Positions 1-7,714 are shown, counted from the stretch's first letter. The stretch is DNA of 53,400 nt from Streptosporangium carneum (GCF_027922005.1 NZ_BSEV01000042.1:1-53400), one strand, 5' to 3'. Numbers and translations are program-made. Notes: a model not told the origin generated them from the letters alone.

Positions 1-255
1 GCCGCCGCCACCGCCACCGGTGTTGCCGCCGCCACCGCCGCCGCCACCGCCGCCGCCACCGCCGCCGCCACCGCCGCCGCCACCGCCGCGGCGCCGCCGC
101 CAGCACTGGCTACAGGGGTGAACGAGCTTCGAGGATGCGGACGAGGCGGTCTGGGAGCCGCTGGTCGAGGCGCTGGCGATGTCGGCCGACATCGTCACGG
201 GGACGATGAGGGTGGAGGCCACCATTGCGCCGGCAGCGAGAATCTGCTTGACCAT
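1..255 (-). CDS. Small secreted CxxC/polyglycine protein (3' end outside window)
   Basis: Seen: ATG at 255 with GGAG 11 nt upstream and 85 codons open to the window edge. Residues 1-33 form a signal peptide (K3, hydrophobic core, cleavage plausible near the Ala/Ser run at 24-29). A Ser-rich spacer follows, then C48-S-Q-C51-W52, four arginines (53-56), 21 consecutive glycines (57-77), N78-T79 and more glycine. The glycines come from a 12-bp tandem repeat. Inferred: an exported protein with a possible metal or disulfide CxxC site and a flexible or structural glycine tail. It is divergent from the copper block, so a copper role is conceivable but unproven. I do not recognise a named family. A competing frame on the same strand (110-394) lacks a signal peptide and reads as a shadow. 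Confidence 0.6.
   Translation of the reverse strand, partial: MVKQILAAGAMVASTLIVPVTMSADIASASTSGSQTASSASSKLVHPCSQCWRRRRGGGGGGGGGGGGGGGGGGGGGNTGGGGGG
25..84. repeat. Five perfect 12-bp tandem repeats (GCCGCCGCCACC)
   Basis: Five identical back-to-back units at 25-36, 37-48, 49-60, 61-72 and 73-84, with a sixth copy of the unit at 1-12 after a 12-bp interruption. Each unit encodes four glycines on the minus strand. The length is a multiple of three, so gain or loss of units would only change the length of the polyglycine run. Confidence 0.9.
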
Positions 256-833
256 GAGTGATCAACTCCATGTCGTGATGATTGCGCCCTGGCGGTACCC
301 GGGTCGCTGGAGCACCGAATAGGCGCCTCAGAAAGACGCCCACACGGCGTGGACTTAAGTTCCACGCTAATGAGAAAGACCTTGAAAGGGTCACCCCAGA
401 TAGGCAAAAGCCTCAATTACCTATGATTACCTGTCCAATCAACAATAACTCAAGGGAATTAAGCGACTACCCACCGTCACCTCTCCTTGTTGATGCACAC
501 CCCACCGGAACACCCTTTCCGGCTGAACCTTTCCGCCGATTCACCACGCATTGATCGACGCATCGCACGCAAATATCCCCCGGACGCCATGCGGACACCC
601 GGATTCCCCATCGTCCTTCCCATCCCGGACGGCGGGGGCGTCATACGACTCGCCACGGAACGCATCCGCCCCGAAGGAGACCAGGAATGGATTTCATTTC
701 TGTGCGAGGCGTCGCCGGGAGGGGCCCTCCGCGGACGCGGGCCACGGGAAGCGGAGGCGGGGAGGCGACCCCAAAGCACGGCGCCCGCCGCGCCACGAGG
801 GCGACGCGGATCGCGCCGCATGGGCGAACCCTC
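256..833. other. Intergenic region between divergent genes
   Basis: No convincing gene. The part from about 320 to 480 is AT-rich and holds the candidate minus-strand promoter. Two inverted repeats lie in the presumed leader: 348-366 (CGTGGA/TCCACG arms around CTTAAGT) and 402-413 (AGGC/GCCT with an AAAA loop). The part from 560 to 833 is GC-rich. An open frame from an ATG at 687 has a good AAGGAG but runs through the copZ1 promoter and into copZ1, so I do not call it. Confidence 0.5.
414..442 (-). promoter_or_regulatory. Candidate promoter of the polyglycine protein gene
   Basis: On the minus strand TTGATT (442-437) and TAATTG (419-414) are separated by 17 nt in a stretch much richer in A/T than its surroundings. 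A start near 407 would leave a leader of about 150 nt before the ATG at 255. Prediction from base sequence only. Confidence 0.35.
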
Positions 834-863
834 TTGAGGAATTTAACCCCCTGGGGGTATATT
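834..863 (+). promoter_or_regulatory. copZ1 promoter (-35 TTGAGG, -10 TATATT)
   Basis: TTGAGG at 834-839 and TATATT at 858-863 are 18 nt apart. The first CsoR-like palindrome (846-858) lies in the spacer and abuts the -10 box, the arrangement expected for repression that is released by copper. Confidence 0.6.
846..858. promoter_or_regulatory. CsoR-like operator 1
   Basis: ACCCCC-T-GGGGGT is a perfect inverted repeat inside the copZ1 promoter spacer. CsoR proteins of actinobacteria bind G/C-tract palindromes flanked by A/T, and a csoR gene lies 2 kb downstream. Assignment to CsoR is inference. Confidence 0.55.
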
Positions 864-876
864 ACGGTCGCATCGA

Positions 877-891
877 TACCCCACCGGGGTA
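877..891. promoter_or_regulatory. CsoR-like operator 2
   Basis: TACCCC-ACC-GGGGTA is a perfect inverted repeat between the predicted transcription start and the copZ1 Shine-Dalgarno. It resembles the site at 846-858, so two CsoR tetramers could bind the same promoter. Confidence 0.55.
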
Positions 892-909
892 CACGGAAGG
901 GAGAATCCC

Positions 910-1191
910 ATGTGCACGGCATGTGCGTGCGGCACCGAAGGCGGCGTCTCCGCCCAGGCGGGAGCCGGTGACACGAACGTCTACACCGTCAACGGAATGA
1001 CCTGTGGCCACTGCGTCTCGTCCGTCTCGGCGGAGATCGGCAAGGTCGACGGCGTGACCGGCGTCTCGGTCGATCTGGCCACGGGCGCGGCCACCGTCAG
1101 CGGGGCGGGAGTGTCCCACGACGAGATCCGCGCGGCCGTCGGCCGGGCGGGTTACACGCTGGCCGACGCCTCACCTGTGACGGCTTCCTGA
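910..1191 (+). CDS. copZ: Copper chaperone CopZ with extra N-terminal cysteine cluster
   Basis: 93 aa, ATG at 910 preceded by AAGGGAG. The C-terminal two thirds is a heavy-metal-associated (HMA) domain: GMTCGHC places the Cu(I) ligands at C32 and C35, followed by the usual betaalphabetabetaalphabeta-sized fold. Known role of the family: carries Cu(I) in the cytosol to a CopA ATPase and to CsoR. Unusual feature: residues 1-8 read MCTACACG, adding cysteines 2, 5 and 7 (CxxCxC) before a Gly/Ala linker. The second chaperone at 3233 lacks this extension. First gene after two CsoR-like operators, so copper induction is likely. Low doubt about the family; the role of the extra cysteines is unknown. 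Confidence 0.9.
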   Translation: MCTACACGTEGGVSAQAGAGDTNVYTVNGMTCGHCVSSVSAEIGKVDGVTGVSVDLATGAATVSGAGVSHDEIRAAVGRAGYTLADASPVTAS

Positions 1192-1337
1192 AACAGCCCG
1201 GGAGAGTCCCGGCGAACGGGTGGTGGGCGTGCATTGGCGTGCACGCCCACCGTGGGCCCGGCTCGACTCGAATCACACCCAGTCCCACCCCGCATCCTGC
1301 CACTCCGGCACGGACGCGTAAGAATCAGGAGTACGGC

Positions 1338-2774
1338 ATGAACGCCGTCAACCCGCGGAGATGGCAGGCGCTCGCCGTGCTCGCCACCGCGCAGTTCATG
1401 GTCATCATGGACACCTCCATCATCGGCGTCGCCCTGCCTGACATGCAGCGCGACCTCGGCTTCTCCCAAGGCGGCCTGCAGTGGGTCTTCAACGCCTACG
1501 TCATCGCCTTCGGCGGGCTGCTGCTGCTCGGCGGCCGGCTGTCCGACCTGCTCGGCGCCCGCAGGGTCTTCACCGCGGGCTGGGTCATCCTGGTCGCCGG
1601 CTCGATCGTCGCGGCGGCGGCCGGCTCCGCCTGGGTCGAGATCGCGGGCCGTGCCGTACAGGGCCTGGGCGGGGCGCTCATCGCCCCCGCCTCCATGACC
1701 CTGCTCATGACGCTCTTCGCGCATGACTCGCGTGAGCTGGGCAAGGCCATGGCCCTGTACGGCGCGGCGGCGCCCGCGGGCGGCACGGCGGGGGTGTTCC
1801 TCGGCGGCGTCATCACCGAGTGGCTGAGCTGGCCGTGGGTCTTCGTCGTCTACGTCCCGATCGGCCTGGCCACGGTGGCGGCCGTCCCCGGCCTGCTCCC
1901 CCGGGCGGAGGGCAGGCGCGGCTCGATCGACCTGCTCGGCGCCGCAGCCGTCACGGCCGGGGTGGCACTCGCCGTCTACGCCATCGTGCGGGCTCCGGAA
2001 CAGGGATGGGGCTCGGCGGCCACGATCCTCGAACTGGCCGCAGCGATCGCGCTGCTGGCGCTGTTCCTGGTGATCCAGCGCACCGTCCGCGAGCCCCTCA
2101 TGCCTCTCGCCGTCTGGCGCACTCCTGGCCTGGCCACCGCCAACCTGGCGATGGCGCTGCTGGGCGGGGCGTGGATCCCGATGTGGTACTTCCTCAACCT
2201 CTACCTCCAGCAGGTCCTCGGCTACGGGGCCTTCCCCAGCGGGTCCGCGCTGCTGCCGATGACCGTCGCGATCATGATCTTCATGGTCGGCGTGACCGCG
2301 CGGCTGCTCGGCCGCTTCGGAGCCAAGCCGCTCATCGTCATCGGGCTGGCGGTCCTGGCCGCGGGCGTCGCCGGGCTCTCCCTGGCCAGGCCGGACGGCT
2401 CCTTCGCCGTCGACGTCCTGCCCGCCTCGCTGGTCGCGGCGGTCGGCATGTCGCTGGCCTACATCCCGGCGATGATGTCGGCCATGTCCGGAGTGCGCCC
2501 CGAGGAGAGCGGTCTGGCCTCGGGCATCGTCAACACCACCTACCAGGTCGGCTCGGCGATCGGCCTGGCGGTCATGACCGCGGTCGCCACCTCCCGCGGG
2601 GCCGCCGAGCTGGGCGACCCGCACAGGCTCACCGACGGATTCCAGGCCGCGTTCGTCGGCGCCGGAGCCGTCGCGGCCCTGGGCGCCGCCCTCGCCCTGC
2701 TGCTCATGCGAAGGCCGGCACCCGCCGCCCCCGCGGCCGCGGAGCCTGAGACGGCCTCCCCGCTTCACTCCTAG
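1338..2774 (+). CDS. DHA2-type MFS exporter (14-TM drug/H+ antiporter family)
   Basis: 478 aa, ATG at 1338 with CAGGAG 7 nt upstream; a longer in-frame start at 1239 has no good site. N-terminal TM1 carries the typical MDTSIIGVALP stretch, motif A is GGRLSDLLGARR, and the WPWVFVVYVPIG stretch near residue 175 is typical of the DHA2/EmrB-QacA group. About 14 hydrophobic segments are visible. Known role: proton-driven efflux of drugs or other toxic compounds at the inner membrane. It sits 146 nt after copZ1 and 111 nt before csoR on the same strand, so co-regulation by copper is likely. Substrate cannot be read from sequence; a copper chelate or an unrelated drug are both possible. Confidence 0.85.
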   Translation: MNAVNPRRWQALAVLATAQFMVIMDTSIIGVALPDMQRDLGFSQGGLQWVFNAYVIAFGGLLLLGGRLSDLLGARRVFTAGWVILVAGSIVAAAAGSAWVEIAGRAVQGLGGALIAPASMTLLMTLFAHDSRELGKAMALYGAAAPAGGTAGVFLGGVITEWLSWPWVFVVYVPIGLATVAAVPGLLPRAEGRRGSIDLLGAAAVTAGVALAVYAIVRAPEQGWGSAATILELAAAIALLALFLVIQRTVREPLMPLAVWRTPGLATANLAMALLGGAWIPMWYFLNLYLQQVLGYGAFPSGSALLPMTVAIMIFMVGVTARLLGRFGAKPLIVIGLAVLAAGVAGLSLARPDGSFAVDVLPASLVAAVGMSLAYIPAMMSAMSGVRPEESGLASGIVNTTYQVGSAIGLAVMTAVATSRGAAELGDPHRLTDGFQAAFVGAGAVAALGAALALLLMRRPAPAAPAAAEPETASPLHS

Positions 2775-2828
2775 CCCCGCCCTGGGGCGTGCCCCGGCAC
2801 GCCCCAGGCGCCCGAATACCGGCGGAAT

Positions 2829-2846
2829 ACCATAGGGGGGTATGGT
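2829..2846. promoter_or_regulatory. CsoR-like operator before csoR
   Basis: ACCATA-GGGGGG-TATGGT is a perfect inverted repeat with a six-G centre, 40 nt before the csoR start at 2886. Its right arm TATGGT (2841-2846) could serve as a -10 box. I see no clear -35. Autoregulation of csoR is the expected consequence. Confidence 0.55.
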
Positions 2847-2885
2847 GTTATGGAAGGTGAGACGCGAACGAGCGAAGGCGGGGAG

Positions 2886-3167
2886 ATGGCCGGCTACACC
2901 GAGACCAGACAGGACCACCTCCGGCGGCTGCGCAGGATCGAGGGCCAGATCCGCGGCCTGCAGCGCATGGTCGAGGAGGACAAGTACTGCATCGACATCC
3001 TCACCCAGGTGTCGGCCGCCAACCGGGCGCTGCAGTCCTTCGCCCTCTCCCTGCTGGAAGAGCACATGGCGCACTGCGTCGCCGACGCCGCCGCCAGGGG
3101 CGGGGCCGAGGCCGAAACCAAGATCAAGGAAGCGTCCGACGCCATCGCGCGCCTGGTCCGCTCCTGA
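2886..3167 (+). CDS. csoR: Copper-sensing repressor CsoR
   Basis: 93 aa of all-helical CsoR fold. The Cu(I) ligand set is visible: C35 (in KYCIDIL), H60 and C64 (H-M-A-H-C), matching the Cys-His-Cys triad of copper-type CsoR rather than RcnR or FrmR. Conserved R/K residues in DHLRRLRRIEGQIRGL fit the DNA-binding helix. Start: ATG 2886 has AAGG 7 nt upstream; an in-frame ATG at 2850 would begin almost inside the operator and adds 12 unconserved residues. Known role: tetrameric repressor that leaves DNA when loaded with Cu(I). It probably controls this gene and the flanking copper genes through the three palindromes noted here. Confidence 0.92.
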   Translation: MAGYTETRQDHLRRLRRIEGQIRGLQRMVEEDKYCIDILTQVSAANRALQSFALSLLEEHMAHCVADAAARGGAEAETKIKEASDAIARLVRS

Positions 3168-3232
3168 CCGGCGGCAGGACGCCGTCGGACGAGACCGTCA
3201 CAAGGCACAAGGCAAGGCACAGGGAAGGAAGA

Positions 3233-3454
3233 GTGGCCACGATGACCACCACCGCCTACACCGTCCAGGGCATGACCTGCGGCCACTGCGTCACCTCGGT
3301 GAAGGAGGAGGTCGGGGAGGTTCCCGGCGTCACCGGGGTCGACGTCGACCTCGCCACCGGACTGGTCACGGTGAGCAGCCGGGGCCCGGTCGGCGACGAC
3401 GAGATCAGAACCGCCGTCCAGGCGGCCGGATACGAAGTGGTCGATCCGTCATGA
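3233..3454 (+). CDS. copZ: Copper chaperone CopZ, second copy
   Basis: 73 aa, a bare HMA domain with GMTCGHC giving Cu(I) ligands C16 and C19. GTG at 3233 follows GGAAGGAAGA; an in-frame ATG at 3242 is the alternative start. It lies 65 nt after csoR and its last codons overlap the next gene by the ATGA at 3451-3454, so the two are translationally coupled. It is clearly related to the chaperone at 910 (HMA cores align through MTCGHCV and VDLATG) but lacks the N-terminal cysteine cluster. Likely delivers Cu(I) to the CopA encoded 1 kb downstream. Confidence 0.9.
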   Translation: MATMTTTAYTVQGMTCGHCVTSVKEEVGEVPGVTGVDVDLATGLVTVSSRGPVGDDEIRTAVQAAGYEVVDPS

Positions 3455-4407
3455 ACACACCCGCCAGGCTGGGAACCTACCTCCTCGGCATCGCTGTGGT
3501 CTTCGGTACGGCCCTCGGCGCGGGCCAGGCGGCCGGCGCCGCCGGGCTGAGGCCGGAGACGGCCGAGGCGCACGACGCCGCCCACACGACCACCACGACA
3601 CAGACCCCCGCCCCCGCCGGGAGCGGGGCATCCGTCCCAGGAGGACTCCAGGTGTCCCAGAACGGCTACACCCTGACCCCGGAGACCACGACGGTCGAAC
3701 CGGGCAGGGCGACGGACTTCCGCTTCACCGTCACCGGCCCCGACGGCGGACCGGTCACCGGCTACCAGGTGAAGCACGACAAGAAGCTGCACTTCATCGT
3801 GGTCTCACGCGACCTCGCCGACTTCCAGCACCTGCACCCCCAGGAGGCGGGGAACGGCGTGTGGTCGGTACGGCTGACGCTGCCGGAGGCGGGCGTCTAC
3901 CGGGCCTTCGCCGACTTCGCCCCGGAGGGAGGCGAAGGGCTGACCCTGGGCGCCGACCTGCGGGCCCCCGGGGACTACACGCCGAAGGCGCTGCCCCGGG
4001 CGAGCCGTACGGCGACCGTGGACGGCTACACCGTCACCCTCGACGGCGACCTGGTCCCCGGCAGGTCGAGCAGGCTCACCCTGAGCGTCGCCAAGGACGG
4101 CAGGCCCGTCACCGACCTGCAGCCCTACCTCGGCGCCTACGGGCACCTGGTCGCGCTGCGCGGCGGAGACCTGGCCTACCTGCACGTGCACCCCGACGGG
4201 GAGCCCGGCGACGGCAGGACCGCCCCGGGACCCGGGATAACCTTCTACGCCGAGGTGCCCAGCTCCGGCGACTACCGGCTCTTCCTCGACTTCCAGCACG
4301 CGGGAGTCGTGCGCACGGCGGACTTCACCGTGCGCGCGGGCCAGGCCGCGCCCGGCGCGGCGACACCGGGCCCCGAGTCCGGCCCGCACGGCGAGCACAC
4401 GCACTGA
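3451..4407 (+). CDS. Secreted beta-sandwich protein with His-rich sites, copper-block member
   Basis: 318 aa. Residues 1-31 form a Sec signal peptide (hydrophobic YLLGIAVVFGTALGAG, cleavage near AGA-A). A Thr/Pro-rich spacer follows, then two consecutive domains of about 100 residues that look like YtkA/Ig-type beta sandwiches. Each carries a matching His motif: HLHPQ in the first and HVHPDG in the second. The tail ends HGEHTH. Such His clusters suggest extracytoplasmic metal binding. Translationally coupled to copZ2 and 30 nt before copA, so a role in handling exported copper at the cell surface is a fair inference. Related proteins are common beside actinobacterial copper ATPases; I know of no agreed name or proven function. 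Confidence 0.75.
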   Translation: MNTPARLGTYLLGIAVVFGTALGAGQAAGAAGLRPETAEAHDAAHTTTTTQTPAPAGSGASVPGGLQVSQNGYTLTPETTTVEPGRATDFRFTVTGPDGGPVTGYQVKHDKKLHFIVVSRDLADFQHLHPQEAGNGVWSVRLTLPEAGVYRAFADFAPEGGEGLTLGADLRAPGDYTPKALPRASRTATVDGYTVTLDGDLVPGRSSRLTLSVAKDGRPVTDLQPYLGAYGHLVALRGGDLAYLHVHPDGEPGDGRTAPGPGITFYAEVPSSGDYRLFLDFQHAGVVRTADFTVRAGQAAPGAATPGPESGPHGEHTH

Positions 4408-4437
4408 CGCGGGTACGACGCGAGAAAGGAGATGGCG

Positions 4438-6696
4438 ATGTCCCCCCTCACCGACAACAGGCCACCGGCCGCGGGCGGCGAGATCGAGCTCTCGATCGGC
4501 GGCATGACCTGCGCGTCCTGCGCCAACCGCATCGAGCGCAAGCTGAACAAGCTCGACGGCGTGACCGCGACGGTCAACTACGCCACCGAGAAGGCGAAGG
4601 TCTCCTTCCCCGAGGGCGTCGACCCGCAGGCCCTGGTCGCCGAGGTGGAGAAGGCGGGCTACAGCGCGACGCTCCCCGCCCCGCCGAGCCAGGACGGGGC
4701 GGGGCCTGCGTCCGGCGAGGAGCCGCACGACGAGCTGGCCCCGCTCAGGCTCCGCCTCGTCGTCTCCCTCGTCCTGGGCGTCCCGGTCATCGCGATGGCG
4801 ATGATCCCGGCGCTGCAGTTCACCTACTGGCAGTGGCTGTCGCTCACCCTCGCCGCGCCGGTCGTGGTCTACGCCGGCTGGCCCTTCCACAGGGCCGCCT
4901 GGACCAACCTGCGCCACGGCGCCGCCACGATGGACACCCTGGTCTCCATCGGCACCCTGGCGGCCCTCGGCTGGTCGCTGTGGGCGCTGTTCTTCGGCAC
5001 CGCGGGCACCCCCGGCATGGTCCACCCGTTCGCGTTCACCATCCAGCGCACCGACGGTTCGGGCAACATCTACCTGGAGGCCGCCGCGGGCGTGACGGCG
5101 TTCATCCTGGCGGGCCGCTACTTCGAGGCCCGCTCCAAGCGCCGGGCGGGCGCCGCGCTGCGGGCCCTGCTGGAGCTGGGGGCCAAGGACGTCGCCGTGC
5201 TGCGTGAGGGACGCGAGGTCCGCGTTCCCGCCGGGGAGCTCAGGGTCGGCGACCTGTTCGTGGTGCGGCCCGGCGAGAAGATCGCCACCGACGGCGTGGT
5301 TGAGGAGGGCTCCTCCGCGGTGGACGCCTCGATGCTGACCGGCGAGTCGGTGCCGGTCGAGGTCGGGATCGGCGACGCCGTGACCGGGGCGACCGTCAAC
5401 GCGGGCGGCAGACTGCTGGTGCGGGCCACCCGGGTCGGCTCCGACACCCAGCTGGCCCAGATGGCCCACCTCGTCGAGCAGGCCCAGACGGGCAAGGCGG
5501 AGGCGCAGCGGCTGGCGGACCGGATCTCCGGCGTGTTCGTGCCGATCGTGATCGCGCTGGCCGTGGCCACGCTGGGCTTCTGGCTGGGCACCGGCGGCGG
5601 CGCGGGCGCGGCCTTCACCGCCGCGGTCGCGGTGCTGATCATCGCCTGCCCGTGCGCGCTCGGCCTGGCGACCCCGACGGCCCTGCTGGTCGGCACGGGG
5701 CGGGGCGCCCAGCTCGGCATCCTGATCAAGGGGCCCGAGGTGCTCGAGTCCACCCGCGCCGTCGACACCGTGGTGCTGGACAAGACCGGCACCGTCACCG
5801 AGGGCAGGATGACGCTCGTCCAGGTCGTCACCGCCGACGGCCAGGACGAGGCGCAGGTGCTGCGCCTGGCCGGAGCGCTCGAGCACGCCTCGGAGCACCC
5901 CATCGCCCAGGCCGTCGCCAGGGCCGCGGCCGAACGCGTGGGGGACCTGCCGACGCCCGAGGACTTCGCCAACGTCGAGGGACTGGGCGTCCAGGGAGTC
6001 GTCGACGGGCACGCCGTACTGGTCGGCAGGCCCAGGCTGCTGGCGGAGTGGTCCCAGCACCTGCCGATCGAGCTGGAGCGGGCGCTGGAGGCCGCGCAGG
6101 CGGCGGGCCGTACGGCGGTCGCGGTCGGCTGGGACGGCCAGGCCCGCGCGATCCTCGTCGTCGCGGACACCGTCAAGCCGACCAGCGCCCAGGCGATCGC
6201 CGAGCTGCGCGCGCTGGGGCTGACCCCGGTGCTGCTGACCGGCGACAACGAGGCCGTCGCGCGTTCCGTGGCCGCCGAGGTCGGCATCGAGGAGGTGATC
6301 GCCGAGGTGCTGCCCGCCGACAAGGTGGACGTGGTCAAGCGGCTGCAGGCCGAGGGCCGCTCCGTGGCCATGGTCGGCGACGGGGTCAACGACGCCGCCG
6401 CGCTGGCCCAGGCGGACCTGGGCCTGGCCATGGGAACCGGCACGGACGCGGCGATCGAGGCCGCCGACCTGACCCTGGTCCGCGGTGACCTGCGGGTGGC
6501 GGCCGACGCGATCCGGTTGTCCCGGCGCACCCTGCGCACGATCAAGGGCAACCTGTTCTGGGCTTTCGCCTACAACGTCGCGGCGTTGCCGCTGGCCGCC
6601 CTCGGCCTGCTCAACCCGATGATCGCCGGGGCCGCGATGGCGTTCTCCTCGGTGTTCGTGGTCAGCAACAGCCTCAGGCTCCGCCGTTTCACCTAG
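4438..6696 (+). CDS. copA: Cu(I)-exporting P1B-type ATPase CopA
   Basis: 752 aa. One N-terminal HMA domain (GMTCASC, C25/C28), eight expected TM helices, actuator motif TGE (301-303), the CPC metal site of TM6 at 404-406, phosphorylation site DKTGT (D448), TGDN at 601-604 and hinge GDGVNDAAAL (647-656). CPC marks the Cu(I)/Ag(I) subgroup. ATG 4438 is preferred because AAAGGAG lies 6 nt upstream; the ATG at 4432 directly abuts that site. Role: ATP-driven export of Cu(I) supplied by CopZ. Last gene of the copper block, followed by a strong hairpin. Confidence 0.95.
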   Translation: MSPLTDNRPPAAGGEIELSIGGMTCASCANRIERKLNKLDGVTATVNYATEKAKVSFPEGVDPQALVAEVEKAGYSATLPAPPSQDGAGPASGEEPHDELAPLRLRLVVSLVLGVPVIAMAMIPALQFTYWQWLSLTLAAPVVVYAGWPFHRAAWTNLRHGAATMDTLVSIGTLAALGWSLWALFFGTAGTPGMVHPFAFTIQRTDGSGNIYLEAAAGVTAFILAGRYFEARSKRRAGAALRALLELGAKDVAVLREGREVRVPAGELRVGDLFVVRPGEKIATDGVVEEGSSAVDASMLTGESVPVEVGIGDAVTGATVNAGGRLLVRATRVGSDTQLAQMAHLVEQAQTGKAEAQRLADRISGVFVPIVIALAVATLGFWLGTGGGAGAAFTAAVAVLIIACPCALGLATPTALLVGTGRGAQLGILIKGPEVLESTRAVDTVVLDKTGTVTEGRMTLVQVVTADGQDEAQVLRLAGALEHASEHPIAQAVARAAAERVGDLPTPEDFANVEGLGVQGVVDGHAVLVGRPRLLAEWSQHLPIELERALEAAQAAGRTAVAVGWDGQARAILVVADTVKPTSAQAIAELRALGLTPVLLTGDNEAVARSVAAEVGIEEVIAEVLPADKVDVVKRLQAEGRSVAMVGDGVNDAAALAQADLGLAMGTGTDAAIEAADLTLVRGDLRVAADAIRLSRRTLRTIKGNLFWAFAYNVAALPLAALGLLNPMIAGAAMAFSSVFVVSNSLRLRRFT

Positions 6697-6719
6697 CCTC
6701 AGTCGGCGGAGGCCGGCAT

Positions 6720-6771
6720 GACGGGCGGGGCGCGACCCACCACCCTCGCGGTGGGGCGCGCCCCGCCCGTC
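6720..6771 (+). terminator. Hairpin terminator after copA
   Basis: 15-bp perfect stem (6720-6734 with 6757-6771), extended by a smaller inner pairing, 24 nt after the copA stop. There is no T-tract, as is common in high-GC actinobacteria. Confidence 0.75.
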
Positions 6772-6865
6772 GTCGCGCCCCGTGCCGCGTCGACCGCCTG
6801 ACCGGCGTGGGACACCTGCTCCGCTGTCCCGTCTGCCGCCGGGCGCACCGGGATACGTTGGGGAA

Positions 6866-7708
6866 ATGGACTCTGGTTTCGGCTACTTCGCAACGCACGA
6901 CGCGGTCGGTCCCGGCCCGCTCGCCCAGTTGGTCGAGCAGCGGGGCCACGAGGCGCTGTTCTTCACCGAGCACACCCACATCCAGGCGACGGGAGCGCCC
7001 CCCGCGCCCCCCGGCGGAGGCCCACTGCCCCGCAGGTACCGCCACACCTACGATCCGTTCGTCGCGAGCACGGCCGCGGGCCTGGCCACCACGCGGCTGC
7101 GGGTCGGGACGGGCGTCTGTCTTGTTCCCCAGCACCACCCCATCAGCCTCGCCAAGACGGTGGCGAGCATCGACAGCCTCACCGGCGGGCGCTTCGAGTT
7201 CGGCGTCGGGGCGGGCTGGAACGAGCCCGAGATCCGCAACCACGGGGTGGACCCCGCGCGCCGCTTCACGGTGATGAAGGAGCACATCGAGGCGATGCGG
7301 CAGATCTGGACCCGTGACGAGGCCGAGTACCACGGCGAGTTCGTGTCGTTCGACCCGATCTCGTCCTGGCCCAAGCCCTCCCAGCGGCCCCACCCTCCGG
7401 TGCTGGTCGGCGGCACGGGCCCGCGGGTGCTCGACCGGGTGCTGGCGTACGCCGACGGCTGGCTGCCGAACTACGCCCCCGGCGTCCTGGACCGCGTGCG
7501 GGACCTCCAGCGGCGGGCCGCGGACGCGGGACGGCGGATCAAGGTGGTGATCATGTCGGCGCCCGCCGATCCCGCGGTGCTGGAGGAGTGTGAGAAGGCC
7601 GGTGTGGACCGCGTGATGGCCTGGCTGCCCTCCGCGGGCCTCGAACGTCTCCAGCAGGAGATGGACTCCTTCGAGGCGGCGCTGGCGGAGGCGCGGGGAG
7701 AGTGGTGA
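6866..7708 (+). CDS. LLM-class F420-dependent oxidoreductase
   Basis: 280 aa TIM-barrel flavin/F420 enzyme of the luciferase-like superfamily. It starts with GFGYFATHDA, and contains the typical RLRVGTGVCLVPQHHP, GRFEFGVGAGWNEPE and PPVLVGG(T)GPRVL stretches seen in the TIGR03619-like subgroup. ATG 6866 has only GGGGA nearby but matches where the fold begins; an upstream in-frame start at 6782 adds an unconserved, Pro/Arg-rich segment. Probable role: hydride transfer between F420 and an unknown substrate. It is convergent with the macro-domain gene, 6 nt apart, and not obviously part of the copper block because a terminator separates them. Confidence 0.85.
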   Translation: MDSGFGYFATHDAVGPGPLAQLVEQRGHEALFFTEHTHIQATGAPPAPPGGGPLPRRYRHTYDPFVASTAAGLATTRLRVGTGVCLVPQHHPISLAKTVASIDSLTGGRFEFGVGAGWNEPEIRNHGVDPARRFTVMKEHIEAMRQIWTRDEAEYHGEFVSFDPISSWPKPSQRPHPPVLVGGTGPRVLDRVLAYADGWLPNYAPGVLDRVRDLQRRAADAGRRIKVVIMSAPADPAVLEECEKAGVDRVMAWLPSAGLERLQQEMDSFEAALAEARGEW

Positions 7709-7714
7709 CGGGCC

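Noticed and set aside
110..394. Competing minus-strand frame over the polyglycine gene
   Set aside because: It lacks a signal peptide, is Arg/His-rich and spans the predicted promoter-to-start region of the better-supported gene.
687..971. Plus-strand frame with a good AAGGAG before copZ1
   Set aside because: It covers the copZ1 promoter, both CsoR-like sites and the start of copZ1 in another frame; composition is Arg/Gly-rich without domains.
1152..3074. 640-codon minus-strand frame opposite the MFS and csoR genes
   Set aside because: Typical antisense shadow of GC-rich genes; repeated Arg/Asp/Gly/Glu residues and no recognisable fold.
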